64,000 nt of DNA from Pseudomonas koreensis (GTDB lineage Bacteria; Pseudomonadota; Gammaproteobacteria; Pseudomonadales; Pseudomonadaceae): the NCBI RefSeq assembly GCF_012986595.1, contig NZ_JAAQYM010000004.1, forward strand, positions 372,001 to 436,000, written 5' to 3'. The translations under genes were made by a program, and so were the position numbers. Positions 62,569 to 64,000 of this stretch are shown here, in pieces. The notes beneath the pieces are model-generated. The model was not told the origin of the DNA and ran no database searches. It saw only the letters and a program-made list of their open reading frames with translations. How positions within the stretch are numbered: the first letter of the stretch is position 1; each line of letters starts with the position of its first letter.

Positions 62569-63570
62569 TTATCCCCGCTGCCAAACCCCTTTTCCGCTCA
62601 GCCGCGCCCGATCATGCGCCACAGTAAAATCCTGCGCCGGTCCCTTCGGCACAACCCCTGTCGGATTGATGGTCTTGTGACTGCCGTAGTAGTGGTTTTT
62701 GATGTGCTGAAAATCCACCGTCTCGGCGATCCCCGGCCACTGATACAGCTCGCGCAGCCAGTTCGACAGATTCGGGTAATCGGCAATCCGCCGCAGGTTG
62801 CACTTGAAGTGGCCGTGGTACACCGCATCAAAACGAATCATCGTGGTGAACAAACGGATGTCTGCTTCCGTCAGGTGCTCACCCGACAAGTAGCGATTGG
62901 CGCCCAGCACCTGCTCCAGGTGATCGAGTTCGGCAAACACCTCATCGAACGCCTCTTCGTAAGCCTGCTGCGACGTCGCAAAGCCGGCGCGATACACGCC
63001 ATTGTTCACCGCCGGATAGATCCGCTCGTTCAGCGCGTCGATCTCACCGCGTAGCGGTGCCGGGTAGAAGTCCAGCTCGTTGCCGGTCAGGCCATCGAAG
63101 GCGCTGTTGAACATGCGGATGATCTCCGCCGATTCATTGCTGACGATGCGCTTGAGCTTCTTGTCCCACAGCACCGGTACCGTGACGCGACCGGTGTAGT
63201 CCGGGGTGTCGGCGGTGTAGCGCTGGTGCATGAAGTCGAAGTGATCGAGCTTGTCGCCGGTCGAGCCGAGGGCCGTGTCGAAGGTCCAGCCGTTTTCCAG
63301 CATCAGCCAACTGACCACGGATACGTCGATCAGGCTTTCCAGGCCTTTGAGCTTGCGCAGGATCAGCGTGCGATGTGCCCACGGGCAAGCAAGCGACACA
63401 TAGAGGTGATAGCGCCCGGCTTCGGCGGCAAAACCGCCTTCACCGCTCGGCCCGGGCCGGCCGTCAGCAGTGACCCAGTGGCGGCGCTGCGCCTGTTCGC
63501 GCTGGAACGCGCCGTCCTTGCTGCTTTCGTACCACTTGTCCTGCCAGTGGCCATCGACGAGTAAACCCAT
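62569..63570 (-). CDS. Glutathionyl-hydroquinone reductase (YqjG/EcM4-type GST)
   Basis: This is a 333-residue Xi-class glutathione transferase. The catalytic cysteine is C62 in ACPWAHRT, unlike classical Ser/Tyr GSTs. The family reduces glutathionyl-hydroquinones, as E. coli YqjG does. Typical downstream segments are VPVLWDKKLKRIVSNESAEI and FVTTMIRFDAVY-like sequence in the C-terminal helical domain (seen here as LFTTMIRFDAVYHGHFKCN). The start MGLLVDGHW at 63570 is preferred over a start seven codons upstream. Confidence 0.9.
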   Translation of the reverse strand: MGLLVDGHWQDKWYESSKDGAFQREQAQRRHWVTADGRPGPSGEGGFAAEAGRYHLYVSLACPWAHRTLILRKLKGLESLIDVSVVSWLMLENGWTFDTALGSTGDKLDHFDFMHQRYTADTPDYTGRVTVPVLWDKKLKRIVSNESAEIIRMFNSAFDGLTGNELDFYPAPLRGEIDALNERIYPAVNNGVYRAGFATSQQAYEEAFDEVFAELDHLEQVLGANRYLSGEHLTEADIRLFTTMIRFDAVYHGHFKCNLRRIADYPNLSNWLRELYQWPGIAETVDFQHIKNHYYGSHKTINPTGVVPKGPAQDFTVAHDRARLSGKGVWQRG

Positions 63571-63661
63571 GATCCAGACTCCTGATTCCAATAAGCGTTG
63601 GAGCCGAGTCTATTCCGATGAGTTCGAACAAAAAGCGCAAAGATCGGGCGTCGATGATCGG

Positions 63662-64000
63662 TTAAATCGATTTGTTCCGCGCGGCCCAGTATTGCTCGGC
63701 GGTGGCGAACGCTTGTTCACGACTTTGACCGAGACCGCGCAGGGCCAGGGCCATGGTCGAGATCAAGGCCATGTGCGGATAGCTGTCGACCACCTCGCCG
63801 CGCCACACAGCCTTGAGATGTTCAACGTCCAGCGTGGCCGGTTTGACGTGGCGCTGGCTCGACAGCTGCGGCCACTCCTCGTCCCAACTCTCGCCGCCGG
63901 CGGTGCCGTACAGGTGACTGTCGGCATCCGGGTTGATCTCGATTTCGCCGCCATCGCCCTTGACCACGATCGCCGTATCACCGAGCAGGCCGCTGGCGTC
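63662..64000 (-). CDS. TrpD2/glycosyltransferase-family protein, 3' end only
   Basis: The last 112 codons of a gene that continues past the right edge are present, in frame to base 64000. The sequence around IVVKGDGGEIEINPDADSHL and the tail ALALRGLGQSREQAFATAEQ resemble the C-terminus of the pseudomonad 'glycosyl transferase family' proteins related to anthranilate phosphoribosyltransferase (TrpD2/YbiB). The N-terminus and active site are outside the window, so the assignment is moderate. Related genomes have tusE beyond it. Confidence 0.6.
   Translation of the reverse strand, partial: DASGLLGDTAIVVKGDGGEIEINPDADSHLYGTAGGESWDEEWPQLSSQRHVKPATLDVEHLKAVWRGEVVDSYPHMALISTMALALRGLGQSREQAFATAEQYWAARNKSI

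Overview
The window is chromosomal DNA from a Pseudomonas of the P. fluorescens group. This rests on gene content and order (a 13-gene nuo operon with fused nuoCD, the purB-hflD-mnmA-nudJ block, divergent idh/icd, cspD-clpS-clpA, infA-bpt-aat-trxB, ftsK-lolA-rarA-crcB-serS-cysG), high-GC codon use, and many REP-like inverted repeats between genes. The species is not settled from sequence alone.

Layout. 1-6.2 kb: a six-gene ABC uptake operon of the glycerol type (glpSTPQUV-like), preceded by a candidate sigma-54 promoter and an array of TGTTCA repeats. 6.4-14.6 kb: a heavy-metal module, with czcS-czcR on the minus strand and czcC-czcB-czcA on the plus strand. 14.8-15.4 kb: two small exported proteins (PtrA-like and DUF2790). 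15.6-16.3 kb: a DUF6124/DUF3077-type gene behind a structured leader. 16.5-17.8 kb: an OprD-family porin. 18.0-18.6 kb: a toxin-antitoxin pair. 19.0-19.5 kb: an acetyltransferase. 19.7-34.6 kb: the complete NADH dehydrogenase I operon (minus). 35.2-36.6 kb: isocitrate lyase, with a candidate small RNA upstream of it. 37.0-43.5 kb: a secretin-N-domain protein, an acetyltransferase, a ribosomal oxygenase, purB, hflD, mnmA and nudJ (all minus). 43.7-47.6 kb: two isocitrate dehydrogenases, divergent. 47.7-53.5 kb: cspD, clpS, clpA, infA, bpt and aat, which together hold the bacterial N-degron machinery. 53.5-64 kb: trxB, ftsK, lolA, rarA, crcB, serS, cysG, a glutathionyl-hydroquinone reductase and the 3' end of a TrpD2/glycosyltransferase-family gene cut by the window edge.

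How the parts may work together. The metal module looks like a small regulon: a matching TNACG-N5-GTAAT element occurs in the czcR/czcC gap, before the PtrA-like gene and before the OprD-type porin. Isocitrate lyase and both isocitrate dehydrogenases lie within about 12 kb, so the TCA/glyoxylate branch point is encoded locally. ClpS, ClpA, Bpt and Aat form a compact N-end-rule cluster.

The least explained items are the structured leader at 15.67-15.84 kb, the candidate sRNA at 36.7-36.95 kb, the hairpins inside the nuo operon, the 820-base gene-free stretch at 50.9-51.7 kb, and the complementary degeneration of the two ATPase subunits of the glycerol-type transporter. All site and structure calls were made by eye; no alignment, folding or database search was run.
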